Positions 25,380-34,276 are shown, numbered from the stretch's first letter. The stretch: 64,000 bases of DNA from GCA-002793235 sp965267355 (GCA_965267355.1 OZ253956.1:2418001-2482000), one strand, 5' to 3'. Notes: a model not told the origin generated them from the sequence alone. A program made the numbers and translations.

Positions 25380-26324
25380 ATGCAAAACCTTACCCAACTC
25401 CTCAACATTAAGCACCCCATTATCATGGCTCCCATGTTTTTGGTAAGCAATACCAAAATGTTAATAGCTGCCAGTAAAGCAGGCATTACGGGTTGTGTAC
25501 CGGCTTTAAACTACCGTACCATAGATGAGCTAAGAGCTGCCATTTCAGTACTTAAACAAAAATGTGAAGGTTCGTTTGGCATTAACCTAATCGTTAATAA
25601 ATCTAACTTTTTGTACAAAGAGCAACTGCAAGTGTGCTGCGAATTAAAGGTAGATTATATTATTACTTCTTTGGGTTCACCTGCAGCAACCATACAACAA
25701 GCCCACAAAGCAGGCGTTAAAGTATTTTGTGATGTAACGGATTTGGCGTATGCCAAAAAGGTAGAAGCTTTAGGTGCTGATGCCATTATTGCGGTAAACA
25801 AAGAGGCTGGCGGTCATGCGGGTTCTACTCCATACAAAGCGTTAATTCCTTTATTGGTTAAGGAATGTAACATTCCGGTAATCTCAGCCGGTGGTGTGGG
25901 CAATTACCAACAATTGCAAGAAGTGCTTAGTTTGGGTGCTGCAGGGGTATCGGTAGGCAGTTTGTTTATTGCTTCTGAAGAAAGTGAAGTCTCGCAAGAC
26001 TACAAAGAAGCGTGTGTAAATTATGGCAGCAAAGACATTGTAATGACGACCAAATTATCGGGTACACCTTGCACGGTTATCAATACCCCTTATGTGCAAC
26101 AAATTGGTACAGAGCAAAGCTGGTTAGAGCGCATCCTCAACAAAAACAAACGCCTAAAAAAATGGTTTAAAGCCTTCACCTTTTTTAAAGGCATGAAAAA
26201 ACTACAAAAGGCTGCTTTTAGTGCTACCTACAAAACGGTTTGGTGTGCTGGCCCTACCATAGAGCATGTTAATGCTGTTAAACCTGTTTCAGAAATTGTA
26301 AAACAACTCACCAATGAGTCATAA
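25380..26324 (+). CDS. Nitronate monooxygenase family flavoprotein
   Basis: The 314-aa protein matches the 2-nitropropane dioxygenase/nitronate monooxygenase TIM-barrel family. Seen are KHPIIMAPMFLVSN near the start, EAGGHAGSTPYKALIPLL (FMN phosphate and substrate loop, about 140-157) and VISAGGVGNYQQLQEVLSLGAAGVSVGSLF (about 165-195). The enzyme uses FMN to oxidise nitronates; many members act on unidentified alkyl compounds. It overlaps the next gene, a DUF4442 hotdog protein, by 11 bp. A TAATTTTA box at 25368-25375 lies only 4 bp before the ATG, suggesting a very short leader. Confidence 0.85.
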   Translation: MQNLTQLLNIKHPIIMAPMFLVSNTKMLIAASKAGITGCVPALNYRTIDELRAAISVLKQKCEGSFGINLIVNKSNFLYKEQLQVCCELKVDYIITSLGSPAATIQQAHKAGVKVFCDVTDLAYAKKVEALGADAIIAVNKEAGGHAGSTPYKALIPLLVKECNIPVISAGGVGNYQQLQEVLSLGAAGVSVGSLFIASEESEVSQDYKEACVNYGSKDIVMTTKLSGTPCTVINTPYVQQIGTEQSWLERILNKNKRLKKWFKAFTFFKGMKKLQKAAFSATYKTVWCAGPTIEHVNAVKPVSEIVKQLTNES

Positions 26325-26787
26325 CGAAGCGGCTTTTAAAAAGTTAAAACGTCAGTTGTGGCTGTTGGGCAAGTTTAAAATTCCGCTAATTGGCTACACA
26401 GGCGTTACCCTTACCGAGCTTAATGATACTACGGCCAAAGTTAGCGTAAAGCTTAAACGCAGGACTAAAAACCACTTAAACTCCGTGTATTTTGGAGCCT
26501 TAGCCATTGGTGCTGATGTAGCAGGTGGCATCCATGCTTTTTATTATGGAGAAAAACACAATTGTAAGGTGTCGTTTGCTTTTAAGGGCATGAGTTGTGA
26601 GTTTATCAAACGTGCCGAAAGCGATTGCACTTTTGTAAGTAATGATGGAGCCAAAGTAGAAGCTGCAGTACTCCAAAGCCTAAAAACACAAGAACGTATT
26701 AATGAAACTACTGCTGTACAGGTTTATGATGCCAACAATGAGCTAGTGGCTACTTTTGAGTTAATTGTTTCTGTAAAATGTAAGTGA
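26314..26787 (+). CDS. DUF4442 hotdog-fold thioesterase-like protein
   Basis: The 157-aa protein belongs to the DUF4442 hotdog group. Visible features are the strand-helix block VSVKLKRRTKNHLNSVYFGALAIGADVAGG (about 41-70) and the later CKVSFAFKGMSCEFIKRAE strands. These proteins resemble PaaI/YiiD acyl-CoA thioesterases but lack experimentally known substrates in most cases. It is coupled to the nitronate monooxygenase gene by an 11-bp overlap, so the pair may act on a shared acyl or nitro compound. A repeat-rich noncoding region follows. Confidence 0.75.
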   Translation: MSHNEAAFKKLKRQLWLLGKFKIPLIGYTGVTLTELNDTTAKVSVKLKRRTKNHLNSVYFGALAIGADVAGGIHAFYYGEKHNCKVSFAFKGMSCEFIKRAESDCTFVSNDGAKVEAAVLQSLKTQERINETTAVQVYDANNELVATFELIVSVKCK

Positions 26788-26806
26788 GTACTGAGTGTTG
26801 AGCTAG

Positions 26807-26827
26807 ATGCTGAAATAAATTCAGCAT
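26807..26827. repeat. Short palindromic repeat (ATGCTGAA / TTCAGCAT)
   Basis: An 8-bp perfect inverted repeat with loop ATAAA, followed by GACGG and no T-run. Hairpins of this type occur in many copies in some bacterial genomes, so it is probably a REP-like element rather than a terminator. Confidence 0.55.
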
Positions 26828-26870
26828 GACGGTTCTATCCAAATTAGTAACTCCCCGAGCGAGGGCTAGT

Positions 26871-26990
26871 GAACAAAGTGTGTGAAATTTCTGGTGGTCG
26901 GACCAGGAAATGCGAAAGCCTGAGCGTAAAGACCATAAGAAATTTGGACTTTGTTCTTGATTTTTGGCTCTTTTTATCAAGAAAAAGAGC
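26871..26990 (+). repeat. Structured intergenic repeat, module B-like, copy 2 (diverged)
   Basis: An outer 9-bp perfect stem (GAACAAAGT 26871-26879 with ACTTTGTTC 26948-26956) encloses an 8-bp stem (AAATTTCT 26885-26892 with AGAAATTT 26938-26945) and an inner GGTC/GACC pairing. It is followed by the hairpin GCTCTTTTT (26967-26975) with AAAAAGAGC (26982-26990). The arrangement of a long stem followed by TTTTGG and a 9-bp hairpin matches module B at 19434 and 28375, although bases differ. No gene is present. Confidence 0.65.
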
Positions 26991-27010
26991 ATAAGGAAAA
27001 TCTTTTATTC

Positions 27011-27209
27011 CTTTCATTTTTTCCATTGATGAAAAAACGAAACAAAAAAATCTACCGCTGACAAGCAAAAGCTAAAAATGAATTTGATTCTCAAAGAAGA
27101 AAAGAACTCGGCTTCGCCTCAAACAGCTTTCCTTCACAAGCTGCACGTTTGAATTCATTTTATTGACACTTTTCCTTGAATGCGGGACTGGCGTACTATC
27201 CAAATCCCC
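27011..27209 (+). repeat. Structured intergenic repeat, module A, copy 2
   Basis: This copy matches 19221-19425 in order and spacing. The outer stem is AAAATGAATT (27075-27084) with AATTCATTTT (27152-27161), perfect over 10 bp though its sequence differs from copy 1. The inner stem 27096-27104 with 27127-27135 has one A-C mismatch. The first hairpin is TTTTTTC (27017-27023) with GAAAAAA (27031-27037). Order here is B-like then A, the reverse of the 19-kb locus. Nothing else is seen between 26788 and 27276 apart from the short palindrome. Confidence 0.75.
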
Positions 27210-27276
27210 AATACCTATCAGATAAAGTATAAAAATTAGTTGGTAATTTTAAGGCTTAAATTTTGAACACCTAACT

Positions 27277-28263
27277 ATGTACATTAAAAGAAATTATGGC
27301 TTCTGGATGACCTTTAAATGGTCTAAAAAGCCTTTTTTATTAGGATTGATATATGCTGGAGCTATCGCTTCGCTAGGTTATTTTTTAGATATCCATTTAT
27401 CCATTCCCTGGCAGCCTATTAGTATTATTGGTATTGCTGTGGCTTTTTATTTGGGTTTTAAAAACAACAGTAGTTACGATAGAACCTGGGAAGCTCGTAA
27501 AATTTATGGTGGCATAGTTAACAGTAGTAGAACTTTTGGTGCTGCTGCAGTTGCTTTTGTTAATGGTAAGGATGAAGACGACATTAAAAAGGAGTTAATA
27601 TACAGGCATGTAGCATGGTTAACAGCGTTGCGTTATCAACTAAGGTTAAGCAGGCCGTGGGAACACCAGCAAGAGAGAATTTACCAAAAATATGCACCAA
27701 CGGTTTGCGAAAAATACATGAGTCAGTTAGATAGTGATTTATCACGTTATTTAACTCAAGAAGAGATTAAAAGTTATGAGGGAAAAACCAATATTGCTAC
27801 TCAAATTTTAAAGAAACAATCTGCCCGTTTACAAGAGTTAAGAGATCAAAACTATTTTGATGATTTCCGTCACATGGAGTTTCACCAGTCAATCACCAGT
27901 TTTTATACCGATCAAGGTAAAGCTGAGCGTATTAAAAACTTCCCTTTTCCAAGACAGTATGCTTCTACTGCCCTATGGTTAACCTTAATGTTCACCATTT
28001 TTGTTCCGTTTGGTATGTACGAGATATTTAAGAATGTACAAGGTTGGATATTCTGGACTTTCCCGGTATTATCTGCTTTAATTATTTGGATATTCTTTTT
28101 AATGGAAAAGATTGGTGATTACTCTGAAAACCCCTTTGAAGGAACGTACAATGATGTACCTATCACTTCCATTTCTATTGGAATAGAAATAGATTTACGT
28201 GAAATGATTAATGATGACAACATCCCTCAACCATTGAGTGATGAGCAAGGATTTTTATTATAG
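27277..28263 (+). CDS. Bestrophin-family (UPF0187) anion channel protein
   Basis: The 328-aa protein matches bacterial bestrophins: GIAVAFYLGFKNNSSYDRTWEARKIYGGIVNSSRTFG (read here from about residue 52 to 88) is the family's core signature. Membrane segments are at about 24-42, 50-66, 225-247 and 255-275. Bestrophins form pentameric ion channels (Cl- or Na+ in bacterial homologues) in the inner membrane. The C-terminal part with ENPFEGTYNDVPITSISIGIEIDL is also typical. It is flanked on both sides by intergenic repeats and stands as a single gene. Confidence 0.87.
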   Translation: MYIKRNYGFWMTFKWSKKPFLLGLIYAGAIASLGYFLDIHLSIPWQPISIIGIAVAFYLGFKNNSSYDRTWEARKIYGGIVNSSRTFGAAAVAFVNGKDEDDIKKELIYRHVAWLTALRYQLRLSRPWEHQQERIYQKYAPTVCEKYMSQLDSDLSRYLTQEEIKSYEGKTNIATQILKKQSARLQELRDQNYFDDFRHMEFHQSITSFYTDQGKAERIKNFPFPRQYASTALWLTLMFTIFVPFGMYEIFKNVQGWIFWTFPVLSALIIWIFFLMEKIGDYSENPFEGTYNDVPITSISIGIEIDLREMINDDNIPQPLSDEQGFLL

Positions 28264-28284
28264 GTTATCCCTTTCATTTTCATG

Positions 28285-28330
28285 TCTTTTTGTCTTGAAA
28301 CAAAAAGAACGACCCCTGATGCGAAAGCAT
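28285..28330 (+). repeat. Hairpin pair preceding module B copy 3
   Basis: A 9-bp perfect hairpin (TCTTTTTGT 28285-28293 with ACAAAAAGA 28300-28308) occupies the place of the first hairpin of module A and is also followed by AAC. Next comes ATGC-GAAA-GCAT (28319-28330), a 4-bp stem with a GNRA-type loop. Confidence 0.55.
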
Positions 28331-28374
28331 TAGACTAGTTCAAGGCTTACAATATATCAAAATCCCAAATTACC

Positions 28375-28477
28375 GAAGGGCGGATTGGGAAGAAAGAAAG
28401 GCGAGCCAGATACAGCCTGTGGGCTGAAGCTTCTTTCTTTCTAGTCTTTTGGTTCTTTTGGGATATGCAAAAGAACA
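28375..28477 (+). repeat. Structured intergenic repeat, module B, copy 3
   Basis: This copy is nearly identical to 19434-19537. The stem AGAAAGAAAG (28391-28400) with CTTTCTTTCT (28433-28442) and the hairpin GTTCTTTTG (28452-28460) with CAAAAGAAC (28468-28476) are both perfect. Loop bases differ (GGATATG here, GGCAATG there). It ends 10 bp before the convergent M15 peptidase stop. Confidence 0.75.
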
Positions 28478-28486
28478 ATTAAACAC

Positions 28487-29173
28487 TTATTTAATATAAC
28501 GTGCAGAAACCCAGCCTTGGGTATTTCCAGCTTTTATCTTTAGCCAACCTGAGCGCTTAAGTAAGATGCTTACTTTAGTGTTGTTTTTCAACTTGCCAAC
28601 TATTTTAGCTTTGGTATTACCTTTCTCTCTTACATTTAAGTTGGTATTTACTTTTACTACTCCAGTTTTAGTTGAAGTGCTATTAGTATTATTAGAAGTA
28701 TTTCCCGAACCAACAACCGTGTAAACATTCTTTCTACCTTTTCTGCTTGCTCTTAATTGTTGTTTTCTGTTCTTTCCATCAGCACGATATGAAACATGTA
28801 CCCAATCTGGTGCTGCATCGGTACCAAACTCCCAAATTAATTGGTCGTACTCTAAATTGTTTTTAATGTAGTTGTATATCTGCTTATTGGTAAAGCCAGT
28901 AGTGGCATCTAAATCAATGGCTTCTCCTTTACAATGTTGTGAGGTAGAACTTCCTCCAATGGCTTTGTTCAACGCTATACTTCTAAAAAAGGAATTTACT
29001 CTAATCGGTTTGTTAAAGTGTTTACGCATAGGCTCAAATACCTGCTTGGCTAATGCTTTCATAGCTGCTAACTGCTTTTGGTTGGGTTCATTCTTAATAC
29101 CTCTACGCGTAGCAGTATTACTATGCGTTCCTTCTTTATAACTAATGTGTTTACTGATTTTGGTGTTTGCCAT
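28487..29173 (-). CDS. M15-type peptidase with C-terminal SH3 domain
   Basis: The 228-aa protein has a Peptidase_M15_3 domain at about 20-140: RVNSFFRSIALNKAIGGSSTSQHCKGEAIDLD holds the S-x-H...D zinc-site pattern, and DWVHVSYR carries the final histidine. Residues about 165-228 form a bacterial SH3 domain (NVREKGNTKAKIVGKL...SGWLKIKAGNTQGWVSARYIK) that probably binds cell-wall peptides. M15 enzymes cut D-Ala-containing peptidoglycan peptides; phage and predatory endolysins share this layout. No signal peptide is seen, so a lytic or phage-derived role is also possible. Confidence 0.82.
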   Translation of the reverse strand: MANTKISKHISYKEGTHSNTATRRGIKNEPNQKQLAAMKALAKQVFEPMRKHFNKPIRVNSFFRSIALNKAIGGSSTSQHCKGEAIDLDATTGFTNKQIYNYIKNNLEYDQLIWEFGTDAAPDWVHVSYRADGKNRKQQLRASRKGRKNVYTVVGSGNTSNNTNSTSTKTGVVKVNTNLNVREKGNTKAKIVGKLKNNTKVSILLKRSGWLKIKAGNTQGWVSARYIK

Positions 29174-29205
29174 GGTTAGAAATTTTACGTTCTAAATATA
29201 GCACT

Positions 29206-29964
29206 TTAAGTTATTCGAGATTGATATATCTTAAAAATAAACCAAACGGCTAATGCGGAGAACAAGTGTTTTAGTGTATGTCCACTAACAATCACTAAAG
29301 TATCAAATACTACAGCATCAAGATGTTCAAACAGCTTAGCAATGGCATAAGCTATGAATAGATATATTAGTTGTTTAGTGTATAAATTCTCATTGTGATA
29401 AAACAATAATATTAACGGTGTTGCCACAATGGGGAAGAATTGCACAAAGGCATACAAACGTAAATCTCCCACTCCGGTTATTTCGGTATAATACCAGTAC
29501 AAAATGCTATAAATCCCTACCGAAAGTAGTGCATAAAACAAATAAACCCCTACTCGCCTATCTACATAATCATAAATGATGGTAGCAAAGAAAGCCGTAA
29601 ATACTAAGGTCATGGGTAGCCTATCAAATATTAAGGTGAAATTGTTAGGCTCGTAATGATAAAAGGCCGAACCAACTCCGGTCAGTAATACACCAATAAA
29701 CACGGTAAAGCTCATCAAGAAAAAACCTAGCGGTTGTTTCTTATAGTTTTTACTGGATAACCTTAATCCCATAAAACCAATAACTACAAAAGGCAAATTG
29801 CTTATCACATCCATAAAGTGAGGAATACCCAACATATTTCTACAATCTGAAAAACGATGATAAGCCAAATCTTGCGCAATAGGATCTGCAAACGACAATG
29901 CAATGGCTGTGATTAGAAATACTGCTAGAAGTACTATAACCTTATAATAACGCTTTAGTGTCAT
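29206..29964 (-). CDS. Ceramidase-like seven-helix membrane protein
   Basis: The 252-aa protein has about seven membrane helices. Conserved histidine and acidic positions include SAFYHYEPNNFTLIFDRLPM (about 101-120) and SGHTLKHLFSALA (about 228-240), matching the alkaline ceramidase/CREST superfamily, in which three histidines bind zinc. In that family the enzymes hydrolyse amide bonds of ceramides or related lipids. Sphingolipids occur in many Bacteroidota, so a lipid role is plausible but not shown. It is the last gene of a four-gene minus-strand operon and overlaps the upstream gene by 4 bp. Confidence 0.72.
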   Translation of the reverse strand: MTLKRYYKVIVLLAVFLITAIALSFADPIAQDLAYHRFSDCRNMLGIPHFMDVISNLPFVVIGFMGLRLSSKNYKKQPLGFFLMSFTVFIGVLLTGVGSAFYHYEPNNFTLIFDRLPMTLVFTAFFATIIYDYVDRRVGVYLFYALLSVGIYSILYWYYTEITGVGDLRLYAFVQFFPIVATPLILLFYHNENLYTKQLIYLFIAYAIAKLFEHLDAVVFDTLVIVSGHTLKHLFSALAVWFIFKIYQSRIT

Positions 29965-30656
29965 TCCTCTTCAAATTGCTCCAGAATACCCGTATCAAAG
30001 GGAGTCCACACCGAAGTCTTCACTCCTCCCTCTATGATTACCTGGTTAGTCCACACATTACAGGTCCTAAACAAATGATAGCTCCCTGTACTCTCATAAA
30101 AGTTATCATGTAAGTTGGGGTACCTACAACAATCAATCAAAATGGGCTTTTCATCCTTTAATTGAATGTATTTAAGAATATACTCCTCAATACGTTTTAA
30201 GGCTTTACTGCTTACCTTAAACGATTTGGTTGTTGCTGATAGCTTTGGTTTATCTTCCACATAAGAAACATGCATAGCTGTTGCAGAAGGGATAAACAAG
30301 GCTTTAAAGGCTGTTCCAAAGGTTAAGTCATCCCAAGTAGGTGTATCCAAAAAAAAGCCTTTATCTCCCCACCCAAATGATATGTACTTAGGCTCTTTGG
30401 TCAGTGTTACAAAGTCTTTAGGATTGAAATACTTCAACCAAAGTTCTTTATTACTATTTATAGGCAAACAGATATCAGCATGCACACCATTAGACACAAC
30501 AAATAGCTCTATTCCATCGTCTGGAGAAACATAATCATCATTAGTAGTAATGTGCTTACACGAAATGGATGCTAGATAATACAAAGCCACAAAAGCTATA
30601 AAGCTTAGCAGAAATACTCCAACGTACTTTGCTATTTTTAGTAACACTTTTTTCAC
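29961..30656 (-). CDS. TIGR02117/DUF2459 family protein
   Basis: The 231-aa protein has an N-terminal membrane anchor (about 12-32) and the DUF2459 core: IELFVVSNGVHADICLP (about 50-66), YISFGWGDKGFFLDTPTW (about 91-108) and HLFRTCNVWTNQVI near the end. A conserved cysteine and histidine suggest a hydrolase-like domain facing the periplasm, but no reaction is established. It begins directly before the DUF3999 stop (no gap) and overlaps the ceramidase-like gene, so it belongs to the same operon. Confidence 0.8.
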   Translation of the reverse strand: MKKVLLKIAKYVGVFLLSFIAFVALYYLASISCKHITTNDDYVSPDDGIELFVVSNGVHADICLPINSNKELWLKYFNPKDFVTLTKEPKYISFGWGDKGFFLDTPTWDDLTFGTAFKALFIPSATAMHVSYVEDKPKLSATTKSFKVSSKALKRIEEYILKYIQLKDEKPILIDCCRYPNLHDNFYESTGSYHLFRTCNVWTNQVIIEGGVKTSVWTPFDTGILEQFEEE

Positions 30657-31874
30657 TTATTTCTTTTTTTCCATTTCCATTATCATTCGATAGGATATAA
30701 ACCCTAACAAACAAGCCAGCAAAGCTACGGTAATCCAAATGATTTGATTGGATGATTGTTGCTCTTTTTCTTCAAGTTTTGCTTGATAAGGTTTTATTTC
30801 ACCTATCTTTAAAATAGACGTATTGTCTCCTACTTTATCTTTAAAAAAGTTGATGTCGTAATTAGGTGTAGGCATCAAACTATCACTTCCAAATACTAAA
30901 GTATAGCTTTTATCTTTCTCCAAATATGATATCAATCTGTGTTTAAGCTGATAAGCCTCCACTTTCATCCCTTCTAACGGAGGGTTATCCTCATTATCAA
31001 TAATCAGGTAAAACTCTTTGTAAGGAAAAGCATTTTCAAATATGGTTAACTCAGAGTTAGAGCTTAGCACAAAATGATTAATAGCCTGATAATAATATCT
31101 TCCTTTATAATCTTTTTGTTTGATGGCTAATTGAGCATTTCGGTAGTAATATGCTGGTTTATCTACCTTAAATACGAGCTTATCAAAATAAGGATTTTTA
31201 TTAAATTTACACTTTACGTATGTTTTCTTAACTTCATTGCTATCAACTACATACATATGTAAGCCATCTACTTTGTTGAACTTTCCTTTTTCTTGATAGG
31301 TATCGTAATAACCAATTTTTAACACATTGACAGGTAAGTGATACCAATCCCAAATAATGATGCGATAATATCGATAATCACAATAAGGAAAGTTTAAGCT
31401 CTTTACCTCAGATGTGGTATTAATACCATTAGCTGAATGGAAAACATAGTTCTCTTTGATAGTATACCATTCTTGATAGTCATCACTCCCAGCTAACTCC
31501 AGTCGTTTACGTACATCAAAGTTTTTAATCTGTAGCTGAATGTTGTTAATCATTGCTGTATCAGTATTCTCTACATACAATACAGTTGCTCTTCCTCGCC
31601 ACTTTACCTTCTCTACTAACTTATATTCTTTAAACACTCGTTTATTGACTGAAAACTCTTCTTTATCAATGAAGTAAGGCTGCTCCACTCCTTTTTCATC
31701 GATTAATCTTAAATCTGAGTAATTGCTATTCAGTTTACCTAAAACCTCAGGAGCTAAAGAAACTTGACAAAAACCTGCTTCTTTGTTTTCTTCTATATTA
31801 GCTTGGTAGTGATAGTCTTGCGCTACAAGACTACCAGCCACCATTAAGCCTATCATTACAACTAACTTTCTCAT
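30657..31874 (-). CDS. DUF3999-like periplasmic protein with C-terminal anchor
   Basis: The 405-aa protein has a signal peptide (MIGLMVAGSLVAQ) and a long beta-rich domain, then a C-terminal membrane helix (IIWITVALLACLLGFISYRM, about 381-400) and a basic tail. This layout matches DUF3999, which is regularly encoded next to DUF2339 proteins. It starts 2 bp after the DUF2339 stop. The two probably form a membrane complex. The function is unknown; a link to cell-envelope carbohydrate has been speculated for the pair but cannot be seen here. Confidence 0.75.
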   Translation of the reverse strand: MRKLVVMIGLMVAGSLVAQDYHYQANIEENKEAGFCQVSLAPEVLGKLNSNYSDLRLIDEKGVEQPYFIDKEEFSVNKRVFKEYKLVEKVKWRGRATVLYVENTDTAMINNIQLQIKNFDVRKRLELAGSDDYQEWYTIKENYVFHSANGINTTSEVKSLNFPYCDYRYYRIIIWDWYHLPVNVLKIGYYDTYQEKGKFNKVDGLHMYVVDSNEVKKTYVKCKFNKNPYFDKLVFKVDKPAYYYRNAQLAIKQKDYKGRYYYQAINHFVLSSNSELTIFENAFPYKEFYLIIDNEDNPPLEGMKVEAYQLKHRLISYLEKDKSYTLVFGSDSLMPTPNYDINFFKDKVGDNTSILKIGEIKPYQAKLEEKEQQSSNQIIWITVALLACLLGFISYRMIMEMEKKK

Positions 31875-31876
31875 AA

Positions 31877-34246
31877 TTATTTATTATTTGAATGATCTTC
31901 TAGTATCAAATTCTTTAGTTTCTGATACATGAAAGAGATGACTAGTAACAATACTCCCAACAAGATGAATGCTACTATTTTACCAGCTTCTGAAGCTCCT
32001 TTGATATCGAATAGGAATAATTTCAACAACACTAAAGCAAATACACTCAAAGAAACTATTCTCAATACTCTAATCTTATATTTCATTCCTGCTAACATTA
32101 AGGCAAATGAACCTAGCCCCCATAGTATTGGATAACCAATCTTAATGGTTTGCTTGTTGATGAAGCTCATGTTCTCCAGATTAACATCATAAAACAACAT
32201 GACTGTTTGATGGTTTAACTGCATACTCAGGATAATTAAACCTAAAAAGCTCATCACCCAGGTAGTGGCTTTATAACTCATAGAATCTACTCCATACCAA
32301 GCTTTTACTTTAACTACAAACCAAACACCTAATGCTACAACTACTGTAAAATTCAGATAGTTTACCAACACAGCTACATTGGTCAGTTGTCCAAACAGCA
32401 CATCGTTTCTTACTGATTGCTCTAAGAAATTAAACATTGGAAAAACAAACAATAGAACAATACTAGCAAGTGCTAAGATTTGCTGTAAAACAGTTAACTT
32501 TTGTTTTCTAGCATAAGCTATCAAGCCTACTGTAAATACTAATGTCCAAGCCAATACGCTTATTATAGCTAGAGGGTAGTTATTGAAACGTTCTTCTACT
32601 TGATATCCGATTTCAAAACTTCCTAGCAAATAAATTAATGTTCCAGTAATTACTTTAGTAGCTACAACTAACCATTTTACAGGTATTCCACCAATCTTAT
32701 TCAGCTCTCCTTCTTTGGTTAATAAATGTGTATAAGCTATTGCTCCCATTACTGCAAATGCAGTAGTAATAAACCCTTTATTAATGATTATTGGTAATTG
32801 CTCGGTTGAATATGCAAAATAGATTTGCTCCCAATCCATTATTAAGCTGATTAACATTAAACCAAATATTACTAACGAACTCAACTTAACCAACTTTATA
32901 TTGGCTTTTTGACCTAGCCATAGCAATAATACCATTTCAGTTACCCAAAACATGGTGATGTGGTTGCCACTTAACTGCACTGGAGCAGCCAAACTCACAA
33001 AGGTTAATACTAATCCCATTAACAAGAATATCAATGATTTATCTACATTATTTCGCTTATACAGAGGGTAGGCAAATAATAAGTTAAACACACCCAACAC
33101 TATTGTAAACAAACCTTGTAAATGAGTATTTTCTGACAAATGAAATACACTCATTCCTACAGCGTAATACAGTGCAGTTGTGGTTAACAATAAGCCAAAC
33201 TCATGATATTTGAACTTTCTTCTTTCTTTTAGATTATTGACAATATTCATAAAGAAGAAAATCAAGTAAAATAAACTAGCAAATACTAGTGCTCCTTGAT
33301 AAGGAGGATTAATACCATCAATTACTTTGGTAACAAACCAACTACCATAAAGTAGAATGGTAAATGATAAAGTAAGGATGTTAACTATATTCCATTTTTT
33401 AAAATAAGCCAACACCAGCATTCCAACATTTACAATGGCTAAATAGGTAAATAGAACAATGTAATTTCCTTCTCCAGTGCTTAGCATCAATGGAGTTGAA
33501 AAAGCCCCTACTAAAGCTAATACAGCCAATTCTTTCTTATCATAGGTTATAGATAAGAGAACTGAAAATGCAGTAACCCCTACCATTAATCCAAAAGCTA
33601 ATGGTTGGGTAAATAATTCGTAGTAATGAAACCCTATAGAAATGGTAAAGTAAAACACCGCCATTGCTCCACCTACTAATATTGAACTAAAAGCCTTATA
33701 AGTCTTTCTGATTTTGTGCCCTAGGAAAGTTAACAATCCACCTGTCAATAAACCTATAACTACCCTACCTACCTCATTAATCCAGTTTTTATCGATAGCA
33801 TATTTAACAAAATAAGCGATACCTAATACTAAAACACCAATACCAATCTTGTTCAACAGGTTTTCACCCACAAACTTTTCAATATCACGCTTCTTCTTTT
33901 TAGGTTTAACAAAAGCTGCCTTTTGTACAGTTTCTTTTTTAACCACTTTTGGCTGAGAAACTTGAGGTTTAGGCTTAGGCTCTTTCTCGGGCTTCTTTTC
34001 CTTTTCTACTTTTGGAACTATATCCAATAATCGTTCAACGCGTTTATCTATTTCTTCTTCATTTACTATATCATCCACTTTAGGTGATACAAAGTCCTCA
34101 CGAAGTTTATCCACCTTAGTATTTAAAGAGTTGATTTTATAAATTGCATCTTTAATTAGATTACTGGTAGATACTTTAAACCAAATGAGCAGTATTAACG
34201 GTAAGGCTAAAACTGCTAATAGTAGTGTTACAATAATTGCTTCCAT
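31877..34246 (-). CDS. DUF2339 polytopic membrane protein
   Basis: The 789-aa protein has an N-terminal helix, then a Lys/Pro/Glu-rich cytoplasmic segment (about 50-125). More than 20 membrane helices follow, starting with the family signature EKFVGENLLNKIGIGVLVLGIAYFVK (read from about residue 122). This is DUF2339, a large inner-membrane protein with no proven function. It heads the operon DUF2339-DUF3999-TIGR02117-ceramidase-like, with 2-bp, 0-bp and overlapping junctions. A promoter box lies 31 bp upstream. Confidence 0.85.
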   Translation of the reverse strand: MEAIIVTLLLAVLALPLILLIWFKVSTSNLIKDAIYKINSLNTKVDKLREDFVSPKVDDIVNEEEIDKRVERLLDIVPKVEKEKKPEKEPKPKPQVSQPKVVKKETVQKAAFVKPKKKKRDIEKFVGENLLNKIGIGVLVLGIAYFVKYAIDKNWINEVGRVVIGLLTGGLLTFLGHKIRKTYKAFSSILVGGAMAVFYFTISIGFHYYELFTQPLAFGLMVGVTAFSVLLSITYDKKELAVLALVGAFSTPLMLSTGEGNYIVLFTYLAIVNVGMLVLAYFKKWNIVNILTLSFTILLYGSWFVTKVIDGINPPYQGALVFASLFYLIFFFMNIVNNLKERRKFKYHEFGLLLTTTALYYAVGMSVFHLSENTHLQGLFTIVLGVFNLLFAYPLYKRNNVDKSLIFLLMGLVLTFVSLAAPVQLSGNHITMFWVTEMVLLLWLGQKANIKLVKLSSLVIFGLMLISLIMDWEQIYFAYSTEQLPIIINKGFITTAFAVMGAIAYTHLLTKEGELNKIGGIPVKWLVVATKVITGTLIYLLGSFEIGYQVEERFNNYPLAIISVLAWTLVFTVGLIAYARKQKLTVLQQILALASIVLLFVFPMFNFLEQSVRNDVLFGQLTNVAVLVNYLNFTVVVALGVWFVVKVKAWYGVDSMSYKATTWVMSFLGLIILSMQLNHQTVMLFYDVNLENMSFINKQTIKIGYPILWGLGSFALMLAGMKYKIRVLRIVSLSVFALVLLKLFLFDIKGASEAGKIVAFILLGVLLLVISFMYQKLKNLILEDHSNNK

Positions 34247-34276
34247 AATTGTAAGTTTTCGAGTTTAAATTCGAAA

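Noticed and set aside
25281..25415. 45-codon N-terminal extension of the NACHT-like gene
   Set aside because: It overlaps the divergent nitronate monooxygenase start region and its sequence is hydrophobic and unlike the nuclease-like domain that begins at MVQVDK.
26750..27068. Two minus-strand open frames
   Set aside because: They coincide with the structured repeats and the 3' end of the DUF4442 gene and look like noncoding by-products.
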